The notes: generated from the letters alone by a model not told the origin. A stretch of DNA of 64,000 nt from Salticus scenicus (GCA_963930645.1 OZ005648.1:195583304-195647303), one strand, 5' to 3'; shown: positions 1 through 12,403, numbered from the stretch's first letter. Numbers and translations: made by a program.

Positions 1-595
1 TTTGTGAAAAACATTCTCACTGCGTGTGTACAAAAGATATAATTTTTTTTATTATAGGTTTAAAGCTAGATATATTGGGGAGCTTTTGTCAAAAGTTCAT
101 TTGAATAGAGTGCAAATTAAGCAAATTGTTGGAAGAAGAACGAGTTAAGCTTTTGATAATTTCAAAAGCTAAAATTTCATAAGGGTTTTTTGCATGCCGC
201 ATAAAAAATTTGAAGATCCAATTATTTCAACACCGCTCCCAAAGTATTTTTGGGGAAAATCCCTTATAAGCTTGTAACTTAAAAATATTTTTGTTTATTG
301 ACTAAGATTTGTGAGTTTATAAGAGGTTTTTTGCAAAAAAGAACTTTTGCAAAGTGGTTGAAATAATCATGAATCTTCAAATTAATTACGCGGCGTGTGA
401 AAAATCCCTTATGAAATTTCAACTCTTGGAAAATGCCTAAAATCTAGCTCGTTCTCTTGCCGACAATTTGCTTAATTTTTATTCTATTCAAATGAACTTT
501 TGATAAAAGTTTCCCAATATATCTAGCTTTCAACCTATGTAATAAAAATCTTTCTTTCTTTCACGCATGCTCAGTGAAAACGTTTTTTTTTTTAT
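1..595. repeat. Palindromic foldback element, left part at window edge
   Basis: Bases 1-250 and about 340-595 are inverted copies of each other. Shared words, read outward-in, include GCTAGATATATTGGG, AAAAGTTCATTTGAATAGA, TTAAGCAAATTGT and AAATTTCATAAGGG. The outer ends (GTGAAAAACATTCTCACTGCG and the complement of CGCATGCTCAGTGAAAACG) also match, so the element probably begins at or just before the window edge. The spacer is about 90 bp. This is the layout of a foldback or miniature inverted-repeat element. No coding capacity is visible and the superfamily is not recognisable. Confidence 0.7.
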
Positions 596-759
596 AAAAA
601 TGCTCATTTTTTATGAGATATCTATACATATAAAAGAGTACTTCCACTCACTCACTCACTCACTGACTCATCAACGCATAGCAAAATCTACTGGAGCCAC
701 TGACTCGAAACTTTGTCAGATTATAGAACATATAGTGTAAGCACCTAAGAAGCGATTTT

Positions 760-1930
760 GCGAAATTCGCCCCCCAAGGGGGTGTAGGGGGCAAAATGTG
801 ATTTCACAAAAACCTTTAAAACTCAAAGAAAAAAACAGATATCCGTAAAATTTTTTCTTTAAAATATAGCTAATTTAATTATCTAAAAACCAATTTCTGG
901 AATTTTAGAAGTTCGGTCCCCAAGGGTGGAAAGGCGGCAAAACGTGATTTCACATGCGCAAAACGTGTTTTCACATACTCCTATATATCTCAAACAGAAA
1001 AACAGATATATGTCAAATTTTTGCTCTAATATATAGCTAATACAAATACCTAAAGACTAATTTCTGGAATTTTCGAAATTGAGCCCCCAAGTGGGGAGGA
1101 GAGAGGGCAAAACGTGATTTGAAACAATCCTTTATATATTGCAAAGAGAAAAAAATATATAAGATATTTTTGCTCTAAAATGTAGCTCCCATAAATACAT
1201 AAAAACTAAAGAGGGGGCTATGGGGAAAAAAATAGAAATATAGTTACACCGTTCAAAATTGGTACAGATAGGTTTTAGAGATCTGCAAGTCAAATGAGGA
1301 TATTTTTGAAAGTGTAAAGTTATTAGCAGGGTCAGAAAGGTGTGGGGGAGGGGGTCGGAGGGGCAAAAAAGTAAAAATAGAGTTAGACCATTCAAAATTG
1401 GTACATAAAGGTTTTTGATACCTACAAATCGATTGCGGATATTTTCGAATTTGTAAAGTTATTAGGAGGGGACGGAGGAGCAAAAAATAAAAATGGAGTT
1501 AGGTCGTTCAAAATTGGTACATAGAGGTTTTTGATACTTACAAATCGATTGCGGATATTTTCGAATTTGTAAAGTTATTAAATTGGTACATGGAGGTTTT
1601 TGATACCTACAAATCGATTGCGTATATTTTCGAATTTGTAAAATTATTAGGATAGACGGGAAGGAGAGGTGAAAGGGCAAAAAAATATAAATAAGAGTTA
1701 GAGCGCTGAAAATTAGTGTTGTTAGTTTTTGAGACCCGATAAATCGATTGCGGATATTTTCGAAAGTACAGAATTATTACGAAGGGCGGGAAGGGATCGG
1801 GCGCAGGAGTAAAAATAAAGAAATTCAGATAAAATGTTGGAAATTAGTATTATTAGGTTTAAAAGACCGAGAGAACGACTGCGAATATTTTTAAGTCTAA
1901 AATAATGAGGAGGGGCGGGGACGGTAGGTG
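760..1930 (+). repeat. Decayed tandem modules with G-runs inside the Helitron
   Basis: Two kinds of module are visible. From about 760 to 1130, three units of 150-180 bp share CAAAACGTGATTT, ATATAGCTAAT and CCAATTTCTGGAATTTT, each starting at a CCCCAAG or GGGG tract. From about 1235 to 1900, units of 85-130 bp share CAAAATTGGTACA, GGTTTTTGATACCTACAAA and TCGATTGCGGATATTTTCGA, again separated by G-rich tracts. Short frames across this stretch are a by-product of the repeats and are not genes. Confidence 0.6.
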
Positions 1931-2424
1931 AAGGAGCATGCGAGCCTTGCGCGCCTGTATGCGCTGCCGCAGGCAGTGGTGGCCTGAACCGATTATTCCA
2001 CTGATGGGAGGAAACTCTTTTTTTATTTATTTATATTTGTTTTTCCTTCACGATAATATAGTGATTCATTAAGAGGGTTGAACATAAATGCGCGCGTGCA
2101 GCGCTGCCAAGGGCAGTGGGGACCCGTTGTGACATTTTTTCCAATCGCATTTTTAAGCTATTGTATAGCTTTTATCGCGGGCTTTGAGCGCGGCGACCGA
2201 ATCAAAAAATTCCGTAACGAAAAAAAAACCTAACACAGTTCGGCAGACTTCGGTAGATTTCGGCTGTACGAAGCTCGCACGGATCGAGACGAGCTGCTCC
2301 GAAATCGGAAGAATACGTAAGCAGCTGTTTGTAAGAAAGTATATAGGTGTATAGGTAGGTATCTATCATTTATGTACAACAGTGAATAGCTGTACGCGTA
2401 AAATTTGTGTATAAAGTAGATCAG

Positions 2425-4545
2425 ATAAAACTTGAATATCCCCATTCGACTTGCAGGCCTTTAAAACCTATTAAATACCTTTTCTCTATTAAAATTTGTT
2501 TTCTTATCGGTCACCACGCTAAAAAAGTGTAACTTGAATTAATATCAAAGAAAAAACTTGAATATCCCCATTCGACTTGCAGGCCTTTAAAACCTATTAA
2601 AATTCGTTTTCTCTATTAAAATTTGTTTTCTTATCGGTCACCACGATCAAAAAAGGTAACTTGAATTAATATCAAAGAAAAAACTTGAATATCCCCATTC
2701 GACGTGCAGGCCTTTAAAACCTATTGAAACACCTTTTCTCTATAAAAATTTGTTTTCTTATCGGTCACCATGCTCAAAAAGTGTAACTTGAATTAATATC
2801 AAAGAAAAAATTTGAATATCCCCATTCGACTTGCAGGCCTTTAAAACCTATTAAATACCTTTTCTCTATTAAAATTTGTTTTCTTAACATTATTGTTATC
2901 TTATCATTATTGTTATCTTATTCATTAATATCAAAGAAAAACCTAGAATATCCCCATTCGACTTGCAGGCCTTTAAAACCTATTAAATACCTTTTCTCTA
3001 TTAAAATTTGTTTTATATCGGTCACCACGCTCAAAAAGTGTAACTTGAATTAATATCAAAGAAAAAACTTGAATATCCCCATTCGACTTGCAGGCCTTTA
3101 AAACCTATTAAATACCTTTTCTCTATTAAAATTTGTTTTCTTATCGGTCACCACGCTCAAAAAGTGTAACTTGAATTAATATCAAAGAAGAAACTTGAAT
3201 ATCCCCATTCGACTTGCAGGCTTTTAAAACCTATTAAAATACCTTTTCTCCATTAAAATTTATTTTCTTATCATTATTGTTATCTTATTCATTAATATCA
3301 AAGAAAAAACTTGAATATCCCCATTCGACTTGCAGACCTTTAAAACCTATTAAATACCTTTTCTCTATTAAAATTTGTTTTCTTATCGGTCACCACGCTC
3401 AAAAAGTGTAACTTGAATTAATATCAAAGAAAAAACTTGAATATCCCCATTCTACTTGCAGGCCTTTAAAACCTATTAATTACCTTTTCTCTATTAAAAT
3501 TTGTTTTCATATCGGTCACCACGCTCAAAAAGTGTAACTTGAATTAATATAAAAAAAAACTTGAATATCCCCATTCGACTTGCAGGCCTTTAAAACCTAT
3601 TAAAATTTGTTTTCTTATCATTATTGTTATCTTATCATTATTGTTATCTTATTCATTAATATCAAAGAAAATCCTTGAATATCCCCATTCGACTTGCAGG
3701 CTTTTAAAACCTATTAAATACCTTTTCTCTATTAAAATTTGTTTTCTTATCGGTCACCACGCTCAAAAAATGTAACTTGAATTAACTTCAAAGAAAAAAC
3801 TTAAATATCCCCATTCGACTTGCAGGCCTTTAAAACCTATTAACTATCTTTTCTCTATTAAAATTTGTTTTCTTATCATTATTGTTATCTTATCATTATT
3901 GTTATCTTATTCATTAATATCAAAGAAAAAACTTGAATATCCCCATTCGACTTGCAGGTCTTTAAAACCTATTAAATACCTTTTATCTATTAAAATTTGT
4001 TTTCTTATCGGTCACCCCGCTCAAAAAGTGTAACTTGAATTAATATCAAAGAAAAAACTTGAATATTCCCATTCGACTTGCAGGCCTTTAAAACCTATTA
4101 ACTACCTTTTCTCTATTAAAATTTGTTTTCTTATCATTATTGTTATCTTATCATTATTGTTATCTTATTCATTAATATCAAAGAAAAAACTTGAATATCC
4201 CCATTCGACTTGCAGGCCTTTAAAACCTATTAAATACCTTTTCTCTATTAAAATTTGTTTTCTTATCGGTCACCACGCTCAAAAAGTGCAACTTGAAATT
4301 ATATCAAAAAAAATACTTGAATATCCCCATTCGACTTGCAGGCCTTTAAAAACCTATTAAAATACCTTTTCTCAAAAAATAGAGTTAAATCATTCAAATT
4401 TGGTACATCGAGGTTTTCGATACCTACAAATCGATTGCGGATATTTTTGATATATTCTCATTGCGGATACATTCTAATTTATTCAATAAGAAAAAAATTT
4501 GTTTTCTTATCGGTCACCACGCTCAAAAAGTGTAACTTGAATTAA
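2425..4545 (+). repeat. ~120-bp tandem array inside the Helitron
   Basis: About 17 head-to-tail units each contain CTTGAATATCCCCATTCGAC, TTGCAGGCCTTTAAAACC, CTATTAAAATTTGTTTTC and usually TTATCGGTCACCACGCTC. Some units swap the last block for one or two copies of CATTATTGTTATCTTAT, giving alternating long and short forms. Unit-to-unit identity is high, with mostly single substitutions, so the array expanded or was homogenised recently compared with its flanks. A piece resembling the upstream modules (TACCTACAAATCGATTGCGG) reappears near 4420. Confidence 0.9.
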
Positions 4546-5231
4546 TATAAAAAAAAAAAAAAAAATACTGCATAAATAAATTAAATAAATAATTATAATT
4601 GCATAAGTTGATAAAAAATGCTATGCAATAGCTTTACCGCGGCAGTCCTCGAGTGCCACACGTATTTTTTTTTTCTCGTGATAAAAATTGATGTAATTTT
4701 GAGAATTCATTAACTTTAGTGATTCATTTAAAAATAGTGACCAGCGAAGCGGGCGTAGCCTGCTAGTTTAAGATAACTGTATTCCAACTGCATTATATTG
4801 TTTCAAAGTGTTTTTTCCATTTATATGAAAGTAGGATTAATTTTAGTTTAAATTTCTGTATATTATAAATAAAAAATGCGCTGTTTTTTCTTTGAAGTTT
4901 TAAAATATATGCTTATATCTTCATGTTTTGTACATGCTATGGTCAAGCAAATTCATCCACAAATTGTATTGGGTCTATATTAACATATCCTAAAGTTACA
5001 GATCATTTCGATACAGGGTGATCACAAACATTTTTCATTTTTCTCTATTTGTTACCTACCCAAAAATGTTGTCTTAAACCAATCTTCGCTGAAAAACATC
5101 AGGAAGACCTAGTTCTTGAAATATCCAATGTTTGAAAACATTTCATAGAGAGATAAGTTTTTAAATTTAAAAAACTGATCGTTTGCCAATGTTGCTAATG
5201 TTTTGAGCAGGAGTGTATAATTCGACACAAA

Positions 5232-5750
5232 AGTGTTATTTTTTTCTACAGTATATGGTTAAGAGGGGACAATACCTAATCCCGCGGACAGCCGTTGCCA
5301 ATGTTATTCTAAGGAAAAAATCTGTTGCGACAATTACACATTACCTAATGAATATTTTTGAATTCTGTTTTCGCAGTCAGAAAATTCATAACCGTTAAAT
5401 GAGTACATATTTTTGAAAAATTCATTTTTTTTTTTTAATTTTTACATTTTAATTTTGAGTTCAAAAATGCGATTTTTCACAAAATGCATTTTTCTCATTT
5501 TCTAGTCGCAAAATGAAATACTAAAATTTTAAAAAATCAATTTTTGGAAAACAAGTACTAATTCAACGCTTATGAATTTTCTAAATGTGAAAACAGAATT
5601 GAAAAATATGCATTAGGTAATGAGTAATTATGTAATCAAATTTTCCCATAGAATAACATGGGCCAAGGCTGCCGACGAGATTAGGTATTGTCCGCTCGTA
5701 ACCATGTTGACAAAACATACTTCTATATGCTAACACTTACTTCATGGAAA
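5232..5750. repeat. Foldback element with ~180-bp inverted arms
   Basis: The left arm (about 5235-5425) and right arm (about 5535-5745) are inverted copies. Read in the same sense both carry GGACAATACCTAATC, CATGTTATTCTA or its near copy, ATTACCTAATG, TTGAATTCTGTTTTC or TCAATTCTGTTTTC, and GAAAATTCATAA. The short frame over the left arm runs through the inverted repeat and is not a gene. Upstream at 5016 a CAGGGTGATCACAAAC word resembles mariner-type ends, but I found no partner for it. Confidence 0.7.
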
Positions 5751-6289
5751 ATAATTTAAAATGTTTCAGAAAAACTTATGGGAACTAGATTATAATAGGC
5801 AATTTTTTAACATAATAATAATCTTAATGTTCTTCTGTTAATACAACATTTAAATAAATAATATATAAATATGTTACCAAAAATCCCATCACCATTTAAA
5901 AATAATGTTCTTGGTATTTATTACTTTTTAACTGGGATGAGTAGAAGAACATAGTTGCATTTCGAAAAATGTTTGATAAATCTTTATTGTGCGATTTAAA
6001 TGTAATACTAAATAAATTCATCTATACTACATATACTGCTGATGATTATATTAACTTGCAAATTATTGAAGTAAAACACTAAACTTTTTTTTTTTTTTTT
6101 TTTTTTACAATATGTTTTTCAATAGTGATATTTCTATAAAGAAAATAAACAAATGACACCGGTGTATTTAAAACGATACACATTATCTAGATAACATACA
6201 TGAACTCAGCCCTATGACACTACAATTTTATGTATATGAAAACTTATTTTTATTTTTTATGCATATTAATTATATTGAATTAATAAATA

Positions 6290-6440
6290 AAACACTTTAA
6301 AACACGTATATAAGTTTTAAAAACATATATTTAATTAAAAGCCGCATATTTCAAAGCTTTTCGCCCTGAAAATCAGGGCATCATCAGGAAGTCTACATGG
6401 TTTTACACAATGTGCAGCTGTGTTACAAGTATATATACTA
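6290..6440 (-). repeat. Penelope-type pseudo-LTR fragment
   Basis: Read on the minus strand this carries a CTGATGA stem-loop GAAA motif, then AGCTTTG, an AT-rich stretch and a GTGTTTTAAAGTGTTTT block. The last block is shared with the fragments at 7653-7790 and 9500-9640. The whole looks like a short terminal piece of a Penelope-like element, to which related motifs here are linked by the copy at 36.8 kb. Confidence 0.45.
6349..6392 (-). ncRNA. Hammerhead-like ribozyme motif
   Basis: On the minus strand: CTGATGA, one T, a perfect 7-bp stem (GCCCTGA with TCAGGGC), then GAAA. The A after GAA starts the palindrome AAGCTT, as expected for stem III of a hammerhead that works as a dimer. The base before the C of CTGATGA and its neighbours (TTC) can pair with GAA after the expected cleavage position to give a short stem I. 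The one extra base between CTGATGA and stem II departs from the textbook core, so activity is uncertain. Confidence 0.5.
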
Positions 6441-7652
6441 TAAATAAGGTTAAAGCTACTGTTACAATGCTACTTTAATACAATTTTTTTTTTAGTTTAT
6501 TGGTTGAAGCCATTCTACATTAACACTGAGGCAACACTTAATTGCTGCAACTTCCGTTGGAAAAGTCAGTTTTGGATAGCTATTGGAAAGACTGGCGTGG
6601 TGGTAACATCAAGGTGAAAAAACTTGTCGAGTACTGGCAGTGAATGGAAGTCATTCTTTTGGAGGAGTCAATGGATGGGAGCAGAAACACTGGACTGGCG
6701 TTTGGAAGAAACTTGTACGAAAACTTGTAGTGGAAAGGAATCAAACCTTGAAGACAAACTTTGGATTTTATTGAGTAAAGTTATAATTCATATCATTAAA
6801 ATTTTATTAAAGGTTTTTTTTCTTTGTATAATTTAATTAACAGAATTCAAAATGCGATTTTTAAGACTCCATAAATTAATTAACTTACATTTTAACACAC
6901 ATTTATAACAAGTTTCTAAGAAGTCATTTTTAACATTCTTTCTTAAATTTCATTGTTGAAACGAAATTCAATGTTGAGCAATTGAGTCAACCTTAAAAAG
7001 TCAACCGAAAAAAGGCAACATAAACTTAAACAATAAAAGTTTCAGCTATTTATAAAAATGAAAGACATTGTATATTATATGTTTAAATTTGTGCATTTTA
7101 CTAGTTATTAGTAAAACCATTTGAGAAAGTAACTAAGCTATCGTAGCTTCAGTATTAATGCACTGTTAAAAATTTCTGTACATTTTATGTAAATATTTAT
7201 CCTGAGTCTCTGTAAATTTACAGTAAGTCTTAGTTAAAAGAGAATAATCGAGATTCTCAATCTTTATTCTGTATCTTTAACTAATTTTATTATTATTATT
7301 TTTTTTTAACTAAAAATGACTGTTTCTACATTAGAAAAAGCATTCTAAGCCCGAAATATATTCTTAACAATAATTAATTAAATTAATATTCGTTATTAAA
7401 ATGAACGTATAAAAAAGATTTTTAAAATCTCCGTTTATTTTCTATCTAATTTTACGTAAGACTTAAGATAATAGATTACAGAGAGTTTTCTGTGGAAAAT
7501 TTTAACAGTGTGGGACTTTAAGATAAGACATGCGAAAATACAAAAAAAAAAAAAAAAAAAAAAAATGGATTACAATATTCTTAACAGTAGAAACTTAACC
7601 TCATAAATTGGGATTTTTCTAAGAAAAACACAAGTACATACTAATAATTAAA

Positions 7653-7800
7653 AAAGCATTAAAACTAGAAACTCTTTAAAACACGTTCATACTTATTAAA
7701 ATTAAATTCACAAGTTAAAATGTACAAAGCTTTTCACCATGATTTTTCAAGGCATCTTCAGGTCATACAAGGGGTAATGAGAACAGTCAGCATATAAACA
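7653..7800 (-). repeat. Inverted pseudo-LTR-like arm, left
   Basis: This stretch is an inverted copy of about 9490-9645. Shared words, in minus-strand reading, are TTGTATGACCTGAAGATG, GAAAAGCTTTGTA and a TTTTAATGCTTTTTTAA end. It holds a decayed hammerhead-like core (CTGAAGA, imperfect stem, GAAA, palindrome AAGCTT). Between the two arms lie about 110 bp of other sequence, including an 11-bp hairpin (GTTAGAAGCTT with AAGCTTCTAAC, about 7828-7880), and the Tc1-like element. Confidence 0.6.
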
Positions 7801-7909
7801 TCAAGAGTCTATTATGTGCTATAGACGTTAGAAGCTTAATCCTCTTAATATATGTAATCTTTTTGTCAAGCTTCTAACATATAACCACCACCTGGACTCA
7901 TGATACATA

Positions 7910-9484
7910 CACTCCTTCTCATAATTATAAGGACAACCGTTTTTCTATATTAACTAAACACTGAACACTATTATTTAAACAAATATATTTTTAATTAATT
8001 TGAATTTCATTAATAGACTATATTTAAAAAGTTTTATCGTTTTTCTATCTTAAAAAACTTTAAATATGGTAAAAAGATGATTTTTCAGGTGTTCACAATT
8101 ATAAGGACAGCTCGAATTTTAGTAATTTTTTTTCAGTTATTCTTTAAATTAATATTTTATGGGGTCTCTTTTTAGGGTGAAACAGTCAGACATTCTCTCT
8201 GGTATATATATATACATTTTTTTTTTTTAATATTCAATTTCCATACCATTTCATATAGCATATATTATATTCTTAATACATTTAAACTATTTAAAATTGC
8301 TTTCCACTTGCATGCACTTTTCTAATATCATAAGTTAATGTTTTCTTTCAACTTTCAGGCCATGGGAAAGGCAATAATACAGAAGTTTCTTTCTTCAAAC
8401 TATTTCCTATTGCTCTAAAAGTAGAGCAAAAATGTAAGTCTTGTTGAAAAAGATATTATTACCCCCCAAAATCTAACAAAAATCTGATAATTCCACGTTT
8501 AAAATTTGCGGATATTCTCTTGATGTTCATAATAATAGAAAACATTGCTAAATTCATTCTGCCTTCAGTAGAAGCAGCTCCCCAGAGCACCATAGATCCA
8601 CCTTTAAAATGCCCGATTCATATCTGCCTTTAAAAAATCTGCTCTGTCTTTCGTTATCTTCAGATCGTGCCAGTAGCTGTTAAAACCATTTGGTTAATCA
8701 AGAATGAAATGTTTTTCATCCGAAAAAGCAACATTTTACCATTTAATATTGTCTTCATTCAAATTTAACACAGGCGTTCTTTCCCCCATTAAATGCTGAT
8801 TGATTATTACAGGTTTTTTATTCATTTTAACATATTATTAATTATTTTAAACATGCATAAATGTAGACCCTAACCTTTCGTTAAAAATTACGAGCAAATT
8901 CGGCAGCAGTCATTATGAGTAGAACAGTAAGAAGAATTATGAGTTTTCGATCTCCGTAAAACAACTCTGATTTTACATCAGATCTCTCTCCTAACGAACC
9001 AGCAGTTCAATGTTTGATCACATTTCCTTCAGCAATTTTAGATCTTTGAATTTCATTAGAAATTCGGCGGATTGAAATTATCCTTCCACTTAAAAAACAC
9101 ATTTATCATACTTCACTACCGGAACGTTCTTTTTGTCGAGGAATTATCAGTAACGTTCGTCCAATAAAAAATGAAGGCTTATTTATGAATTAATCTAGCC
9201 CAGTAGTTAACAAATTCGCATGGCAACTGTAATTTGTCCGCTAGTAAGTTAAATAAAACGAAAAAATCTGGATTGTCCCTATAATTATGAACATCTAAAA
9301 AGGTGGAGAAAAACACATTTTGCATAATTTTTTATTAATTTTGTTTTATATTAAAAAAATTATAACGGTTTTGGTTTTTAGAATACTATATATGTTGAGT
9401 GCACTTAGTATAATCTTGTTCACAATTATTTTTAGGATAGTTATTTAAAAATATAAAGTGTCCTTATAAATATGAGAAGGAGTG
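7910..9484 (-). mobile_element. Tc1-like transposon with IR/DR ends (decayed)
   Basis: The ends are inverted: CACTCCTTCTCATAATTATA then AGGACA at 7910-7935, and its inverted near-copy at 9459-9484, with TA on both outer sides (7908-7909 and 9485-9486). A second inner copy of the core (GTTCACAATTATAAGGACA) lies at 8091-8109, with its inverted partner at 9274-9292. Two direct repeats in each ~200-bp end is the IR/DR layout known from Tc1-family elements such as Sleeping Beauty. The length of 1575 bp is normal for the family. Transposase remnants run on the minus strand. The element sits inside or beside the inverted pseudo-LTR pair. Confidence 0.85.
8340..9180 (-). pseudogene. Tc1-like transposase pseudogene
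   Basis: Minus-strand fragments resemble the helix-turn-helix start of Tc1 transposases (around 8890-9140: GRIISIRRISNEIQRSKIAE, later TAAEF). Further on there is a DDE-domain piece (around 8560-8740: VAFSDEKHFILD, a stop, NGFNSYWHDL, and GSMVLWGAASTEGRMNLAMF in another frame). The aspartate of SDEK would be the first catalytic residue. At least two in-frame stops and several frame changes show it is dead. Family assignment rests on recognising these conserved blocks, not on an alignment. Confidence 0.75.
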
Positions 9485-9486
9485 TA

Positions 9487-9645
9487 TATGCTGTCTCTTC
9501 TCATTGTGTCTTGTATGACCTGAAGATGTCATGAAAACGCATCACGAAAAGCTTTGTATATTTTAATTTGTAAATTTTATTTTAATAAATATGAAAGTGT
9601 TTTAAAGTTCTTCTAGCTTTTAATGCTTTTTTAATCAACATTCTT
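9487..9645 (+). repeat. Inverted pseudo-LTR-like arm, right
   Basis: This is the inverted partner of 7653-7800. It carries CTTGTATGACCTGAAGATG, a decayed stem, CGAAAAGCTTTGTAT and GTGTTTTAAAG, and ends in TTTTAATGCTTTTTTAA. The hammerhead-like stem II has eroded here, while CTGAAGA, GAAA and the AAGCTT palindrome remain. Confidence 0.6.
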
Positions 9646-10004
9646 AACGCCTAAAAGTATGCGGCATCTTAATTTCCTGTAAAATTCAAGGAATGATATG
9701 AACTTTGAAGAAATGAATTCTGCACATTTTAGGGAATTTACTAAGTAATTTAATAAAGAAAAATTAAAATGAAAAGTTAAATTTAAATCTTGGCTTATTC
9801 CTTATAAAAGAGGATGCAATAGACTAAACGACTTTTCGATAGGTAAGGAAATAAACGATAAATATCTCTACATTATTTTGATACTCATTAAACTGTTGAT
9901 CTCTTTAATTTAACTAACTATAATATAAAAATTAAAATTAACGTTTCAGACTTAACTTTCATTAAGCGACTACCATAAACAAGGGATATTAAAAGCCTAA
10001 GTTT

Positions 10005-10430
10005 CTCAGAATTAACTCTCAAAACTGATATCATTGCTATAAAACTGTATCGAAATAAAAACAAATATATCTTCAATTTCAAGGAACGAATAAAATAACT
10101 GTAAAAGAAAAAACAGTTTTCCCCTGCAAAACCAATTTTGCAGCGGGGGAAATGACGTCAAAATTGAAACAATGCATTGAGAAAAAATACAGTTTACCTG
10201 TGATTTGAAATCTTTTGATTAATAAAAGCACCAGTTCCGAAAAACTAACGCTCGAAAGTAGCATCATTGCGATAAAAACGTATTGAAATAAATAAAAAAA
10301 TATATTTTTATCGTTGTTTTAGAGGAATAAAAAAATAACAGAAGAAGGATGATTTAACAGAAAAGCTGACGTCACAAATGTAACAGCACACTGAAAAGAA
10401 ATAAATTTATCTGTTATTTGAAATAAATAA
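10005..10430 (+). repeat. ~235-bp tandem duplication with hairpin
   Basis: Two diverged direct copies (about 10005-10215 and 10236-10430) share CATCATTGCGATAAAA or its near copy, GTATTGAAATAA, AATAACTGTAAAAGAA or AATAACAGAAGAAGG, TGACGTCA and ATTGAGAAAAAATA-like words. The first copy holds a hairpin at 10122-10152 (CCCC-TGCAAAA, loop CCAA, TTTTGCA-GCGGGG), which the second copy lacks. The short minus-strand frame across the first copy is not supported as a gene. Confidence 0.6.
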
Positions 10431-11035
10431 AATAAGTCTAAAAGGTAACTTAAAATAGAAGATGTAACGTTAAGTAACGTCCACTGCTTGCGATTTAGCG
10501 GTTTCCTTTTTGGAACCGCTAAAAACAGCCAAATTATAGTTAAAATATTAAGCTAAATTAGAAGAAAAAAGTTTAAATTATTACAATAAAAAATAAAGTG
10601 TTATATAATATTTTAAAATATCTACCACTAAAATACGAAACCCGATAAGTTGTTTAGTATAATAAATATATACAGAAAACCTCATTTTGCATACTAATAA
10701 ATATTCTCTTACCCTTTGTGCTTAGAATTATCAAATAAAAATTAAATACTTTACCAATATAAACAAAACACATATGTTTGTTGATTTCTTTATCCTTTTA
10801 AAGTAGCCATAAAATTTAAAACCAGATGCCAAATCAAGTTGATTAATAACTTTGGTTGATACGGGACTGAACATTGATTCACCGGTCGATTTGCCATGTT
10901 TGCTCAATACGTTATATACGAAACCATAACGCTCTGGAAATTTTTTGAATGGTCTCTCCATGATTCTATAAAGATAAGTAAAACAGTTTTTTCGAGTTTC
11001 AATTAAAAGGAGAAAATATAAATATTACGTACGAT
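10431..11035. other. AT-rich stretch without recognised feature
   Basis: I see no element ends or conserved coding motif here. A 76-codon minus-strand frame at 10731-10961 has no family resemblance that I recognise and no related copy in the window. Confidence 0.4.
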
Positions 11036-11039
11036 GCCA

Positions 11040-12368
11040 ATCAAGTAGTTTTTAGTCCAGTCAAAATAGGAAAAATAGAAGAAAAAAATCGTGTAGTTTT
11101 GAAATTTTGCATACTCATAGCCGAGGGGGTCCTGAACAACATACTAAAAGTCCCCGCCCGTGGGGGGTGAGCGGGGGGCAGGGGGGCATTTAAGGGGGGC
11201 AATTTTCAGTTTTTATTAAATATCTTAAAAACTATCGCATTTAGAGAAAGAATGTCAATTACAAAATTAATCTACGTAAAATTTCCTACAAAAATGTATA
11301 GTACATTTTGTTTGTACGATCATTAGTTTAGAAGATATAGGGAGATGAAATAACACATTTTCTTGAAAAATTCTTTTTTGCAATAGTAAAATCAACTAAA
11401 GTGTGTAATTAAAAGGGTTCTTGTCAAATATTTTCTAATGTAAAAAACAAATATATACATAGGGAATATGCAAGGATAATACAGCATGCTTTGTAAGTTT
11501 TAAATTATTTTAAGGCTAGTAGGCGCAAGTGGCGGTTTGAGTAAAAATCTGGATAAGTCCAGTCAAAATAGGAAAAATAGAAAAAAATAAATCGTGTAGT
11601 TTTGAAGTTTTGCACACTCATAGCCAAGGGGGTCCTGAACAACATACTAAAAGTCTTTGCCCGTGGGGGGGTGAGCGGGGGGCAGGGGGGCATTTAAGGG
11701 GGGCAATTTTCAGTTTTTATTATATATCTTAAAAACTATTGCATTTAGAGAAAAATGTCAATTACAAAATTAATCTGCGCAAAATTTCCTACAAAAATGT
11801 ATATTATATTTTGTTTTTACGATCATTAGTTTAGAAGATATAGGGAGATGAAATAACACATTTTCTTGAAAAATTCTTTTTTGCAATAGTAAAATCAACT
11901 AAAGTGTGCAATTAAAAGGGTTCTTGTCAAATATTTTCTAATGTAAAAAACAAATATATACATAGGGAATATGCAAGGATAATACAGCATGTTTTGTAAG
12001 TTTTAAATAATTTTAAGGCTAGCAGGCGCAAGTGGCGGTTTGAGTAAAAATCTAGATAACAAAGACCCAAAACCGATCAACATTTAAAAAAAATCGTGTA
12101 GCTTAGAAATTGAGCACAGTTATAAAGTTAAGTGCCCAGAATAACATACTAAAAGTCCCTAACCATGGGAGGGGGGGGGCATTTAAAGGGGGCACATTTC
12201 AGTTTTTATTAAGTATCTTGAAAAGTATCGCATTTAGAGAAAAAAAATTTCAATTGCAAAATTAATCTACGTGAAATTTCCTAAAAAAAATTGTATATTC
12301 TTTTTTGTTTGTATGATCAATAGTTTAGAAAATATAGGGGAACGAAAAAACACATTTTCTTGAAAAAT

Positions 12369-12403
<35 letters not shown>

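Larger units (their letters stand above)
621..4766 (+). mobile_element. Non-autonomous Helitron, 4.1 kb
   Basis: The 5' end is TCTATACATATAAAAGAG preceded by A, and the 3' end is CTAG followed by T, the A|TC...CTRR|T layout of Helitrons. Just before the end is the GC-rich hairpin GCGGGC-GTA-GCCTGC, preceded by GTGACCAGCGAAGC. The same 3' end closes the Helitrons at 21-24 and 32 kb. The interior has G-rich repeated modules and a long ~120-bp tandem array and no Rep or helicase reading frame, so it would need proteins supplied in trans. It could be two elements read as one, because the 5' end differs from that of the ~1 kb family. Confidence 0.65.
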
